DNA of 64,000 nucleotides from Martinezella calliandrae (GTDB taxonomy: Bacteria > Pseudomonadota > Alphaproteobacteria > Rhizobiales > Rhizobiaceae): assembly GCF_030272695.1 (NCBI RefSeq), contig NZ_JARFYN010000017.1, forward strand, positions 124,001 through 188,000. The letters run 5' to 3'. Both the position numbers and the translations under genes were made by a program. The notes under the pieces were generated by a model, which was not told where the DNA came from, did not search any database, and saw nothing but the letters and a program-made list of their open reading frames with translations. Of this stretch, positions 7,999 through 16,241 are shown piece after piece. Every line of letters begins with the position of its first letter. Position 1 is the first letter of the stretch.

Positions 7999-8625
7999 TT
8001 ACAATGTCCCGATCATGGGGTGAAGGATCGCTCGATAGCCGGCCCGAAGCGCCAAGAATGTCGATGGCGGGGTCAGCATGCCCTCGGCGTGAACGAGCTT
8101 CTGCGGCCCCTCATAGCCATTCTCGGTCCAGCGAAAAGCCCGACCATCAGATATCGTGTAGGCCGAACCGGATGCGACGATGACCGTGCCATCCGATAGC
8201 TCACGCAGCGGCCCCGGAAGCGCATGTATGCGTTTACGTCCTCGCGCCATACGTTCGCTGTGGAGGACGGCGTCCATGACGGCTACCGGGGGCTCGGCCT
8301 GTCCCCTCGCCCCCGCCCACGCCGCGCGAAATGCCTTTGCGGCCTCCCGTCGGCAGAAGAAACAGGGACGATGGCCCGCGGCCAATGCTACGGCCTCGTC
8401 GAGAAAGAAGAGCTCGGTCCAGCTCCTGTTAGCCATGACATCACGGCGGCGGCCTTTGTATTCGCAAGTGCAAACTAACCACGCCTTGCTTGACCAGCGC
8501 TTATTCAAAAGCGTTTTGGTCGCCGGATTGTGGATGATGCCGCGATTGCCCGTGAACAGTCCTTTCTGCGAAATCGCCACGATATCGCCGAATGGGGTCA
8601 CGCGATTCTGAAGGGGTGCGTTCAT
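7999..8625 (-). CDS. Conserved-looking protein with two Cys pairs, function unknown
   Basis: A 208-aa cytoplasmic protein that I do not recognise with confidence. It contains two CxxC-like pairs, LVCTCEYKGRRRDVM and HRPCFFCRREAAKAFRAAW, which could make one zinc site. The second pair, with its downstream AAKAF, recalls the Ada N-terminal zinc module (FRACKRCNP and SLAAAKATGFRAC). It lies between ada and ogt on the same strand, 86 bp after ada, and is probably co-transcribed with them. The ATG at 8625 is chosen for length; another at 8655 is possible, and neither has a perfect ribosome site. A link to alkylation or nucleic-acid chemistry is only contextual. Confidence 0.7.
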   Translation of the reverse strand: MNAPLQNRVTPFGDIVAISQKGLFTGNRGIIHNPATKTLLNKRWSSKAWLVCTCEYKGRRRDVMANRSWTELFFLDEAVALAAGHRPCFFCRREAAKAFRAAWAGARGQAEPPVAVMDAVLHSERMARGRKRIHALPGPLRELSDGTVIVASGSAYTISDGRAFRWTENGYEGPQKLVHAEGMLTPPSTFLALRAGYRAILHPMIGTL

Positions 8626-8711
8626 ATCAGAAATATTGCCTCGCTCGAGCGACATGCGCCAGACATATCAGGATGCGGCGGTTGCAATACGGAAAGATGC
8701 TGATCGGGCCT

Positions 8712-9803
8712 TCAGCGGCCTTCGGCGACTTCACGATCAAGCAGAACACGTTTTCGCTCCACGCCCCAGGCATAGCCGGAAAGCGAACCGTCATTGCGCA
8801 CCACTCGATGGCATGGGATTGCGACAGCAAGATTGTTGGCCGCACACGCTCCAGCAACGGCGCGTACCGCCTTAGGCAAGCCGACCCGGCGAGCGATCTT
8901 CGCATAGGAAACAGTCTGGCCAGCCGAGATCTCCTGCAACGCCTGCCAAACGCGCTGCTGAAAGGCCGTGCCGCGAACGTCGAGCGGCAAGTCGGTTCCA
9001 AGACCGGGCGCTTCCACGAGGCCGACGACACGCGCCACAAGGGCTTCGTAGTCGCCGTCGGCGCCGATCAGGTTGGCGCGGGGGAAACGATCCTGGAGAT
9101 CGTGCAGCAGCGCATCGGGATCGCTGCCAAGGAGAATAGCCGCCACGCCTTTTTTGCTTGACGCCACCAAGATTGCGCCCAGCGACGATTGACCGACCGC
9201 AAAACGAATATCCTCATTGGCACCTCCCAGTCGATATTGGGTCGGCGTCATTCCGAGCATAACGGTGGATTTTTCGTAGAAACGGCCGCTCGAATTAAAC
9301 CCGGCATCGTAAATCACCTCGGTCACGCTGTTGCCGCTCGCAAGGCCTTCACGAACTTTCGCCGCGCGGTGTGCCGAGGCGTAACCTTTGGGCGTCAGGC
9401 CGGTTGCGGATTTGAATAGCCGGTGAAAATAGCTGGCGCTGCGTCCGGCTGCGTCCGCTAAGTCGTTTAGAGACGGCTCTTCCTCGCTTTCTTCGATCAA
9501 GCGGCAAACGCGCGCGATGATCGCGGCGTTCTCGTCGTCTGCGGAGGGACCATCCGGATTGCACCGCTTACAAGCGCGAAAGCCGGTTGCTTTAGCAGCC
9601 GCCAGCGAACCATGCAGTTGCACGTTCTTGGGATTTGCGGTTCGCGACGGACAGGAGGGCCGGCAATAAACGCCGGTCGTTGCCACCGAGTACCAAAGAT
9701 GGCCATCGGCAGTCCGGTCTCGGGCGATGATGCGGGCCCAACGCGGGTCATCGGCGACCGCCGTTTGTCTAAATGCCGTCCGGTTTCTGGGCATCACGGT
9801 CAT
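8712..9803 (-). CDS. ada: Ada: bifunctional methyl-phosphotriester/O6-methylguanine methyltransferase and activator
   Basis: A 363-aa protein with the full Ada architecture. The N-terminal zinc domain has Cys47, Cys51, Cys78 and Cys81 (GVYCRPSCPSR, FRACKRCNP); Cys47 corresponds to the methyl-phosphotriester acceptor that switches Ada to an activator. An AraC-type HTH pair covers about residues 95-190. The C-terminal alkyltransferase has Cys331 in IPCHRVVRNDGSLSGY. All four zinc cysteines and both acceptors are present, so it should be functional. It heads a same-strand cluster (ada, four-Cys protein, ogt, 2OG oxygenase), and Ada would be expected to activate its own promoter upstream of 9803. 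Confidence 0.96.
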   Translation of the reverse strand: MTVMPRNRTAFRQTAVADDPRWARIIARDRTADGHLWYSVATTGVYCRPSCPSRTANPKNVQLHGSLAAAKATGFRACKRCNPDGPSADDENAAIIARVCRLIEESEEEPSLNDLADAAGRSASYFHRLFKSATGLTPKGYASAHRAAKVREGLASGNSVTEVIYDAGFNSSGRFYEKSTVMLGMTPTQYRLGGANEDIRFAVGQSSLGAILVASSKKGVAAILLGSDPDALLHDLQDRFPRANLIGADGDYEALVARVVGLVEAPGLGTDLPLDVRGTAFQQRVWQALQEISAGQTVSYAKIARRVGLPKAVRAVAGACAANNLAVAIPCHRVVRNDGSLSGYAWGVERKRVLLDREVAEGR

Positions 9804-9904
9804 GTCGTTCGTCCCTGTGTGTTCTCACGCAAGTGCCCCATTATTGGTTGCAAAAGCGCCGCGCAGCCACCCGATTCTTGCATAACCGGAGATGGCGTGA
9901 TGGC

Positions 9905-9928
9905 CGCCGCCCGAGAAGTTGGGCGGCG
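9905..9928 (-). terminator. Hairpin between the SnoaL-like gene and ada
   Basis: Perfect 8-bp GC stem (CGCCGCCC, 9905-9912; GGGCGGCG, 9921-9928) with an 8-nt loop, starting about 10 bases beyond the SnoaL-like stop codon. There is no T-run, so termination efficiency is uncertain. It separates the SnoaL-like gene from ada on the same strand. Confidence 0.45.
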
Positions 9929-9937
9929 ACCTCCCCA

Positions 9938-10387
9938 TCAAGCGGCCTTGATGAGGCCGAGCTGCGTGAGCGCCGTCACACCGTCGTCGAGACCGGTTTC
10001 CTCGGCGATCTTGCCATTTTCGATGCGCAGGATGGTGGTGCCGGTGAAGCGCATCTTACGACCGGACGCAGCCGGCAACGATCCGACCAGAAAGTCAGCA
10101 AACGCCGGCCCCATATGCGTGCCGCCGCCCTCCCATTGGCCGACGACATAGTCGCCTTCGGCAATGAGGTCGGCAGTGCCCCAGAAATTGAGGTCCGGGA
10201 ATGCCGTGCGGAAACCAGTTATAAAGGCCTTGATGTCGTCATGGCCGCGACGCGCCTCGTGCAGCGAATACTTCAGCAGCATGTCCGGCGCGGCCACCTC
10301 GTCGACGACAGACAGGTTGCAGGTCTCGCCCCAGAATTCGGTGAACCAGCGCCCGACGATCGCCTTGTTGTCTTCTTCTTTGCTCAT
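9938..10387 (-). CDS. SnoaL-like / ester-cyclase-type polyketide cyclase-fold protein
   Basis: A 149-aa NTF2-fold protein of the SnoaL-like group: VGRWFTEFWG, GHDDIKAFITGFRTAFPD, then GTTILRIENGKIAEE, the usual ester-cyclase pattern. These proteins are small cytoplasmic enzymes or binding proteins, and the substrate cannot be deduced here. The ATG at 10385-10387 is chosen because AAGGA lies 7-8 bases upstream; a start 36 bases earlier has less support. It stands alone upstream of ada, separated by a hairpin. Confidence 0.8.
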   Translation of the reverse strand: MSKEEDNKAIVGRWFTEFWGETCNLSVVDEVAAPDMLLKYSLHEARRGHDDIKAFITGFRTAFPDLNFWGTADLIAEGDYVVGQWEGGGTHMGPAFADFLVGSLPAASGRKMRFTGTTILRIENGKIAEETGLDDGVTALTQLGLIKAA

Positions 10388-10670
10388 GTGGATGTCCTTC
10401 TTGATGTCTCCAGCAGGGATCACCGATCTCGGTCGATGACCTGAACAAAGGGATAGGCCGATCCAGCAGGGTCAAAACTCCGGTTCTTGCTCCGCAATCG
10501 AATCCATCGCGTTACAAAACCACCGGAACGCGATCATCGCGGGCGCCACTTCGCCTGCCCATGGTGACAGATGCCGCTGAAAAGGAGATGGTTTGGTTTG
10601 AAAGCAAGGAACGGGGTGCCGACCGTTTGGATCGGTGGGAAAGTTCGCCTGTTACAGAGGGAGAATACAG

Positions 10671-10979
10671 ATGAAAGCTCAAATCACCGTGCTTGCCGCG
10701 CTCGCGGTCTTCGTAGCCTCTCCGGCATCCGCAATCCAGCGACTTCAAACCGCCTCGAGATCGTGCGCCGAAGTCCAATCCTTCGTTCGGGCGAACCGAG
10801 CGGTTATTGTGCAGTATCGGTCGGCTCGGGGTTCGGCTCCACTACTTTATGAGCGCGCCGTCGCCAACTCCGACGTCTGCCTTGGTAACGGCTTTGCGGA
10901 AGAAACTTATGTGCCGGCAAAGGATAAACGCAATTGCGCCATCCTGGTCTGCCGCTCCACCACCGATCTACGGCCGTGA
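10671..10979 (+). CDS. Small secreted protein of unknown function
   Basis: A 102-aa protein with a clear signal peptide (MKAQITVLAALAVFVASPAS, cleavage after about residue 21) and a mature part of about 80 residues with four cysteines (SRSCAEV, SDVCLG, RNCAILVC), probably forming two disulfides in the periplasm. GAGGGAG precedes the ATG by about 8 bases. It converges with the racemase-family gene and abuts it exactly. I do not recognise the family. Confidence 0.8.
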   Translation: MKAQITVLAALAVFVASPASAIQRLQTASRSCAEVQSFVRANRAVIVQYRSARGSAPLLYERAVANSDVCLGNGFAEETYVPAKDKRNCAILVCRSTTDLRP

Positions 10980-11729
10980 TTAGGTTAAGGTGGGCACATG
11001 TTTTGCCGCAAAATTGCTCATCGCGCCGCTGAAGGGCTTCGGCAGCGGCGAGGCGTAGGAGCCGCGTTTGCTCGTGGAAAGGCCGAGTGACACCAGAGCT
11101 TCTGCCTGTTTGACGGCCGCCGCGACGCCATCGATGACTGGCACGCCGTAGATTTCTTGCAGCTCGCGCGCAAGATCGGTCATGCCGGCGCAGCCAAGCA
11201 CGATCGCTTCCGCTCCGTCCTCCTCAAGCGCTCGTTCGATTTCCGCCCTCAGCTTGCCGATCGCACCGGATGCCGCGTCCTCGAGTTCCAGTACGGCGAT
11301 ATCGGAGGCACGCACCTTCGCCCGTCCGCCCATGCCGTAACGCTGGATGAGGTTGTCGATCAGGACTCGCGAACGCTCCAGCGTTGTCACGACCGTGAAG
11401 CGCTGGGCGAGAAAGCCGGCCGTTGCGACGGCGGATTCGCAAAGCCCGAGAATAGGGACATCGCAAAGCGCTCGCGCCGCCTCAAGACCCGTATCATCGA
11501 AACAGGCGATGATCGCGCCGTCATAACCCGTCGTCCGCCGCTCTCGGAGTTCGCTGAGGAGCCCGGGAACGGCAAGCGCGCCGTCATAATATCCCTCGAT
11601 GGAAGCTGGTCCCATCCTTGACGTGGCGGCAATGATTTCCGTCCCGGAGGCTGCAACCGCACGAGCGGCGATAGCAGCCTTTTCCGTCATCGATGCACTG
11701 GTGTTCGGATTGATGAGCAATAAACGCAT
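10980..11729 (-). CDS. Aspartate/glutamate/hydantoin racemase family protein
   Basis: A 249-aa member of the Asp/Glu/hydantoin racemase superfamily, beginning MRLLLINPNTSASMTEKAAI as hydantoin racemases do. The two catalytic cysteines expected for cofactor-independent racemisation are present as Cys76 (AIIACFDDTG) and Cys180 (IVLGCAGMTD). The start at 11729 is 4 bases after the permease stop, so it is the last gene of the ABC operon and probably acts on the imported nitrogen compound. Alternatives in the family are maleate isomerase and arylmalonate decarboxylase, but the paired cysteines and N-terminus fit hydantoin racemase best. Confidence 0.85.
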   Translation of the reverse strand: MRLLLINPNTSASMTEKAAIAARAVAASGTEIIAATSRMGPASIEGYYDGALAVPGLLSELRERRTTGYDGAIIACFDDTGLEAARALCDVPILGLCESAVATAGFLAQRFTVVTTLERSRVLIDNLIQRYGMGGRAKVRASDIAVLELEDAASGAIGKLRAEIERALEEDGAEAIVLGCAGMTDLARELQEIYGVPVIDGVAAAVKQAEALVSLGLSTSKRGSYASPLPKPFSGAMSNFAAKHVPTLT

Positions 11730-11733
11730 GATC

Positions 11734-12555
11734 TCAGCTTTTCTTGGCCTGCCGGCGACCAAGCATGGTCATGACTGCGAGCGCTACGAGAATGATGGTG
11801 AAGGAAAAGAGTGTCGTCACCGTTCCCAATGCATAAAGCACGGGCGTGGTGACGTTGGTGGTCATCCCGTAAATTTCCAGGGGAAGTGTGTTGTAGGTGC
11901 CCGATGTCATCAGGGTACGTGCGAACTCGTCATAGGACAGCGTAAAGCCGAACAGGCCGACGCCGATCAAGCTCGGGGCGATCATCGGCAGCACGACGTA
12001 GCGGAATGTCTGCCACGAGGTCGCCCCAAGATCGCGTGCAGCCTCCTCGTAAGCCGGTGAAAAGCGGTTGAAGACCGCGAACATGATCAGCACGCCGAAG
12101 GGCAGCGTCCAGGTCAAATGTGCGCCGAAGGCTGAAGAATACCAGGCAGGCGCAAGGCCGCCCTGCTGAAAGACGACGCCGATGCCAAGAGAGATGATGA
12201 TGGACGGAACCACGAGACTGGCGACTGTCGCATAAAACAGCAGCGATGCCCCGCGGAAACGGCGGCGGAAGGCCAAGCCCGCCAGCAACGACACGACGAC
12301 GGTGACGACCATCACCATCAGCCCGAGAATGAAGGATCGGCGGAACGAGGCGCCGAAATCACCGACCGCCTGCTTTTCGAACAGGTTCGCAAACCAGTGC
12401 AGCGAGACACCGTTCAACGGAAAGGTCAGGCCGCCATCCGGTCCCTGGAAAGAGAGAATGAGGATTGCCGAAAGCGGCCCGTAGAGAAACAGCACGAAGA
12501 GGATGAAAAAGATCGCCAGGAGGTAGAATTCCAGGCTGCGCTTTTCGCGGTTCAT
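11734..12555 (-). CDS. ABC transporter permease (PotC type)
   Basis: A 273-aa permease with about six membrane segments. The EAA-type loop is AYEEAARDLGATSWQTFRYV, about residues 168-187. The overall pattern is that of the PotC subunit of spermidine/putrescine-type importers. It begins 1-2 bases after the PotB-type gene ends and is coupled to it. The substrate is uncertain: this transporter family also moves amino acids, opines and phosphonates. Confidence 0.9.
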   Translation of the reverse strand: MNREKRSLEFYLLAIFFILFVLFLYGPLSAILILSFQGPDGGLTFPLNGVSLHWFANLFEKQAVGDFGASFRRSFILGLMVMVVTVVVSLLAGLAFRRRFRGASLLFYATVASLVVPSIIISLGIGVVFQQGGLAPAWYSSAFGAHLTWTLPFGVLIMFAVFNRFSPAYEEAARDLGATSWQTFRYVVLPMIAPSLIGVGLFGFTLSYDEFARTLMTSGTYNTLPLEIYGMTTNVTTPVLYALGTVTTLFSFTIILVALAVMTMLGRRQAKKS

Positions 12556-12556
12556 C

Positions 12557-13468
12557 TCAAAGCTCCTTGCGGATATCGACGACCCGCAGGATGGCGGAGA
12601 CCATCAGCAGGACGAGGATCAGCAGCACGACGGCATTGGCCGCCGCGGCTGGGTATTGCAGCAGCGACATCTGGTTTTTCATCATCAGCGCGATGGAGGC
12701 GCTCTGGCCGCCGGACATAACCTGCACCGTCGAAAAATCCGCCATGACAAGCGTGACGACGAAGATCGTGCCGATCGCCATTCCGGGCTTGGCAAGCGGG
12801 ATCACCACGTTCCAAAGGATCTGCCAGCCGCTGGCGCCGGCGTCCCGCGCCGCTTCGAACAAGGAGCGGTCGATGCGCATCAGTGTGTTGAAGATCGGCG
12901 TCACCATGAACAGCGTATAGAGATGCACCATGGCGAGGACGACGGCGAAATCGGAGTAGAGCAGCCATTCGATCGGCTTTGGAATAAGACCCATATGGAT
13001 GAGGGTCGAATTGACAAGGCCATTGCGCCCGAGCACCGGGATCCAGGAGATCATGCGGATGATGTTCGACGTCATGAATGGCACGGTGCAGACGAGGAAG
13101 AGGATCATCTGCGTCGATGTGCGGCGAATATGGAAGGCGAGGAAATAGGCGACCCAGAAGCCGATCACCAGCGTCAATGCCCAGACGATGGCGGTGAATT
13201 TCAGCGTGTTGAGATAGGTCTTCCAAGTGACCCACGAACCCAGCGTGTCGGTATAATTCGTAGTCAGGAAGGCGGGATAGAGACCGGCGAAATCATAATC
13301 CCAGAAACTGACGACAGCGATCATCGTGATCGGCAGCAGGAAGAAGAAACCCAAGATCAGAACGAGCGGCGCTGCCTGCAGATAGGAGATGAGATACTGC
13401 GGCACGCCAAAACCGCTAGCTGATTTCCCTGTTGCCTGGTCTGTCTCTGAGGAGGCGATCGCTGCCAT
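12557..13468 (-). CDS. ABC transporter permease (PotB type)
   Basis: A 303-aa permease with a longer N-terminal cytoplasmic stretch (MAAIASSETDQATGKSASGF) before the first membrane segment, LVLILGFFFLLPITMIAVV. The EAA-type loop is LFEAARDAGASGWQILWNVV near residues 201-220. It forms the channel with the PotC-type subunit encoded just downstream. A GC-rich hairpin (13494-13517) separates it from the binding-protein gene, which precedes it on this strand. Confidence 0.9.
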   Translation of the reverse strand: MAAIASSETDQATGKSASGFGVPQYLISYLQAAPLVLILGFFFLLPITMIAVVSFWDYDFAGLYPAFLTTNYTDTLGSWVTWKTYLNTLKFTAIVWALTLVIGFWVAYFLAFHIRRTSTQMILFLVCTVPFMTSNIIRMISWIPVLGRNGLVNSTLIHMGLIPKPIEWLLYSDFAVVLAMVHLYTLFMVTPIFNTLMRIDRSLFEAARDAGASGWQILWNVVIPLAKPGMAIGTIFVVTLVMADFSTVQVMSGGQSASIALMMKNQMSLLQYPAAAANAVVLLILVLLMVSAILRVVDIRKEL

Positions 13469-13493
13469 GTTCCGGTCTCTCCGTTAGCGGCTT

Positions 13494-13517
13494 CCTCCCC
13501 CCGCTTGCGGGGAGAGG
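13494..13517 (-). repeat. GC-rich palindrome between binding-protein and permease genes
   Basis: The near-perfect stem CCTCCCCCCGC (13494-13504), tt, GCGGGGAGAGG (13507-13517) has a single mismatch. Very similar CCCCGC-tt-GCGGGG palindromes are frequent in rhizobial intergenic DNA, so this may be a dispersed repeat as well as an RNA-stabilising element. It lies 40 bases after the binding-protein stop, on the transcript side. Confidence 0.65.
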
Positions 13518-13556
13518 ATTGATTTTAGGGCTATATTCAGTTTTCGCCGGATTGCT

Positions 13557-14855
13557 TTAGGCGGCGATGAACTCGTTCCAGCGGCGGACCATGTAGCGGT
13601 CTTCGTCCATCACAGAGTTCCAGCAGGCGACCGCGCCCATGCGGGCTTCAAACGAGCCGCCGTCGCGAACGGCGCCGGCCTTCTCCATGACCTTACCCTC
13701 CGGAGACAGGATATCGCCCTGCGCCGGCTTGCCCTCGATCCAGTAGCCCCATTCGTCAGCCGACATATACTGTTTGGCGGTCTCCATGCAGGCGGAGTAG
13801 TAACCTTGGCGGTTAAGATAACCGCCGACCCAGCCGGATGTGTACCAGTTGATGTACTCGTAAGCCGCGTCGAGTTGCGCGCCTTTGAGGTGCGAGGCGA
13901 GGCCAAGACCGCCACCCCAGGCGCGATAGCCTTCCTTGAGCGGCTGGAAGACACAGGCGATGCCCTTCGAGCGGACCGCGGCAACGGCCGGCGACCACAT
14001 CGACTGGATGACCACTTCGCCCGATGCCATCAGATTGACCGACTCGTCGAAGGACTTCCAGAAGGCGCGGAACTGGCCGTCACCCTTGGTCTTGATCAGG
14101 AAGTCGATTGTTTTATCGATCTCGGCCTTCGTCATGTTGCCCTTGTCGGCATATTTGATTTTGCCGGCCGCTTCCATGATCATCGCGGCATCCATGATAC
14201 CAATCGACGGGATGTTGAGGATCGCAGTCTTGCCCTTGAAGGCTGGATCGAGAATGTCGGCCCAGCTCGTGATCGGGCGGCCGGTGAGGTCCGGGCGAAT
14301 GCCGAGCGTATCGGCGTTGTAGATGGTCGGAACCATGGTCATCCATTGCGTCGGCTCCTTGGCGAATTTCTTGGAGCCCTGCGCTTCGACGAAACCAACC
14401 GTGTGTGGCGCCGTGCCCTGGGCGATGACGCTGTCCGGCTTCAGCTTGCCGTTGATGAACAGCGGCACGATCTTGTCGTAATATTTGAGCTTCTTGACAT
14501 CCATCGGCTGCATTACGCCGGTGGGAAACACCTTCTTGGCGATCCAGTATTCGATGTCGGCGATATCATAGCTATCCGGCTGCGTGACGGCGCGCTGGGC
14601 GGCAGCGTCGGAGTCGGTTGCCGTCATCTCCAGCGTAATGCCGAGATCGGCCTTGCACTTCTCGGCAATGGCGTTGATGTTCGAAACGCCGGTGCCGAAC
14701 TGGCGAAGCGTGATGTTCGATTGCGCCCAGATCGTCGGAAAGCCGGTGATGAGGCCGGAGCCGGCAATCGCGCCGGCGGCGGCAGCGCCAGTCTTCAGAA
14801 GCGCACGGCGGGAGATTCCTTTTTCCGGCTTGGTTGTCTTGATTTCAGTCGTCAT
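13557..14855 (-). CDS. ABC transporter substrate-binding protein (PotD-like, Tat-exported)
   Basis: A 432-aa periplasmic binding protein with a twin-arginine signal: SRRALLKTGAAAAGAIAGSG at about residues 15-34, then the cleavage region before QSNITLRQFG. The body resembles spermidine/putrescine-type binding proteins (IADIEYWIAKK, PTIYNADTLGIRPDLTGRPI). AGGGGA lies 7-8 bases before the ATG. It sits between the ATPase and the permeases in a five-gene operon. Tat export implies it folds in the cytoplasm. The ligand is unknown; a polyamine or hydantoin/amino-acid derivative would suit the racemase-family gene at the end of the operon. Confidence 0.9.
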   Translation of the reverse strand: MTTEIKTTKPEKGISRRALLKTGAAAAGAIAGSGLITGFPTIWAQSNITLRQFGTGVSNINAIAEKCKADLGITLEMTATDSDAAAQRAVTQPDSYDIADIEYWIAKKVFPTGVMQPMDVKKLKYYDKIVPLFINGKLKPDSVIAQGTAPHTVGFVEAQGSKKFAKEPTQWMTMVPTIYNADTLGIRPDLTGRPITSWADILDPAFKGKTAILNIPSIGIMDAAMIMEAAGKIKYADKGNMTKAEIDKTIDFLIKTKGDGQFRAFWKSFDESVNLMASGEVVIQSMWSPAVAAVRSKGIACVFQPLKEGYRAWGGGLGLASHLKGAQLDAAYEYINWYTSGWVGGYLNRQGYYSACMETAKQYMSADEWGYWIEGKPAQGDILSPEGKVMEKAGAVRDGGSFEARMGAVACWNSVMDEDRYMVRRWNEFIAA

Positions 14856-14884
14856 GTCAGTTCCCCTTTTTTGATGCTTACGGG

Positions 14885-15973
14885 TTATGCGGAAACGCGG
14901 CCAAGGAGGACCGCGTCCTCTTTGGCCCAGCTCAGAGACACCGCATCGCCTACCGATACGGGTTTGGCGAAGTAATCGCCGTCGCTCGCGATGACCGTGA
15001 AGTCGTCACTGCCCGCGCCGATGACGGTGATTTTCACCGACGCGCCGCGATATTCGATGTTGGAGACTATGCCGTTGAAGCCGAGGGTCTTTTCGGAGGC
15101 CTCCTGGAGGCGCACGCGGTCAGTGCGGATGCCAATATCGATGGCTTCGCCCACTTGCCTGCCGGATCCGCGCACAGAAAAGCTCTGCCCCTCGAGCACG
15201 GCCATTGTCAGCACGCCGTTATCGCTCGATGCCACCCGACCGGAAAGCACGTTATGGTCCCCCATGAAGCGGGCGACAAAAGCCGTTGCCGGACGCTCGA
15301 AGACTTGGCGCGGCGCAGCCGCCTGCTCGATCCGGCCATCGTTCATGATGACGATGATGTCGGCGAGCGCCATGGCCTCCTCCTGGCTGTGCGTCACATG
15401 CACGAACGTAATGCCGAGCGTCTTTTGCAACTTCTTCAGCTCGGCGCGCATGCGGATCTTCAGGAACGGATCAAGTGCCGACAGCGGCTCATCGAGAAGC
15501 AGAGCCTCGGGATCGGTAATCAGAGCGCGGGCAAGCGCCACACGCTGCTGCTGCCCGCCGGAAAGCTGTGCCGGACGCCGCGTGGCATAGGCCTCCATCT
15601 GCATCAGCTTCAGCATGTCAAGTGCCTTGGCCCGACGCACGTCCTTGTCCACGCCCTTCATCTTCAGACTGAAGGCGACGTTGTCGATGAGGTCGAGATG
15701 CGGAAAGAGCGCATAGGACTGGAACATCATCGCCGTGCCGCGCTTGGCTGGCGGGAAGTCGGTGACGACCATGTTTCCAAGCCGGATATCACCGGACGTG
15801 ATGCTTTCATGGCCCGCGATCATGCGAAGGGTCGACGTCTTGCCGCAGCCCGACGGACCCAGAAAGCAGCAATAGGAACCTGCCGGGATCTTCAGGCTAA
15901 TGGCATGCACGGCGGTCGTCGTCCCATAGACCTTTGAAACGGATGCTATATCGATCTCTGCCGCTTTCGACAT
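14885..15973 (-). CDS. ABC transporter ATP-binding protein (PotA type)
   Basis: A 362-aa ATPase with a C-terminal TOBE domain (about residues 280-355). Walker A is GPSGCGKT near residues 38-45, the signature is [15 protein letters not shown], Walker B is LLLDEPLSALDPFLK and the H-loop is VTHSQEEAMA. The start MSKAAEIDIA at 15973 has GAGGGAG about 5 bases upstream; a longer reading from 16006 adds residues without support. It is the first gene of the operon, divergent from the GntR gene across a 268-bp region that carries a GntR-type palindrome. Confidence 0.93.
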   Translation of the reverse strand: MSKAAEIDIASVSKVYGTTTAVHAISLKIPAGSYCCFLGPSGCGKTSTLRMIAGHESITSGDIRLGNMVVTDFPPAKRGTAMMFQSYALFPHLDLIDNVAFSLKMKGVDKDVRRAKALDMLKLMQMEAYATRRPAQLSGGQQQRVALARALITDPEALLLDEPLSALDPFLKIRMRAELKKLQKTLGITFVHVTHSQEEAMALADIIVIMNDGRIEQAAAPRQVFERPATAFVARFMGDHNVLSGRVASSDNGVLTMAVLEGQSFSVRGSGRQVGEAIDIGIRTDRVRLQEASEKTLGFNGIVSNIEYRGASVKITVIGAGSDDFTVIASDGDYFAKPVSVGDAVSLSWAKEDAVLLGRVSA

Positions 15974-16143
15974 CGTGTCTCCCTCTGTTCGAGAAAGACA
16001 ATGCATCTGCCGTGCCAGTTCTGCCGCACTGCACCAACTCTTTGTGAGTTATGGGGTTTTGCCACGATCCTTGCGAATGCCCATGTGAAAGGCGAACAGA
16101 TGTCTGCACATGAAATAGGCTTTCGTCTGCAATATGTGCACTA

Positions 16144-16157
16144 AATCGTATACGATT
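16144..16157. promoter_or_regulatory. Candidate GntR operator AATCGTATACGATT
   Basis: A perfect 14-bp palindrome containing GTATAC, matching the FadR/FCD-type GntR operator pattern (TNGTNNNACNA). It lies in the divergent region between the PotA-type gene and the GntR gene, 85 bp before the latter. A wider inverted repeat, TGCACAT (16105-16111) and ATGTGCA (16134-16140), lies just beside it. Confidence 0.75.
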
Positions 16158-16241
16158 GTACTCGTGTTTTTGCGACAAAATCCATTTAACTTTCGCGACA
16201 AACATGGATATCATCGCGCTGATTATCAGGTATCCGATTTC

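Noticed and set aside
13806..14975. A 389-codon open frame on the + strand
   Set aside because: Antisense to the Tat-exported binding protein, with low-complexity composition and no motif.
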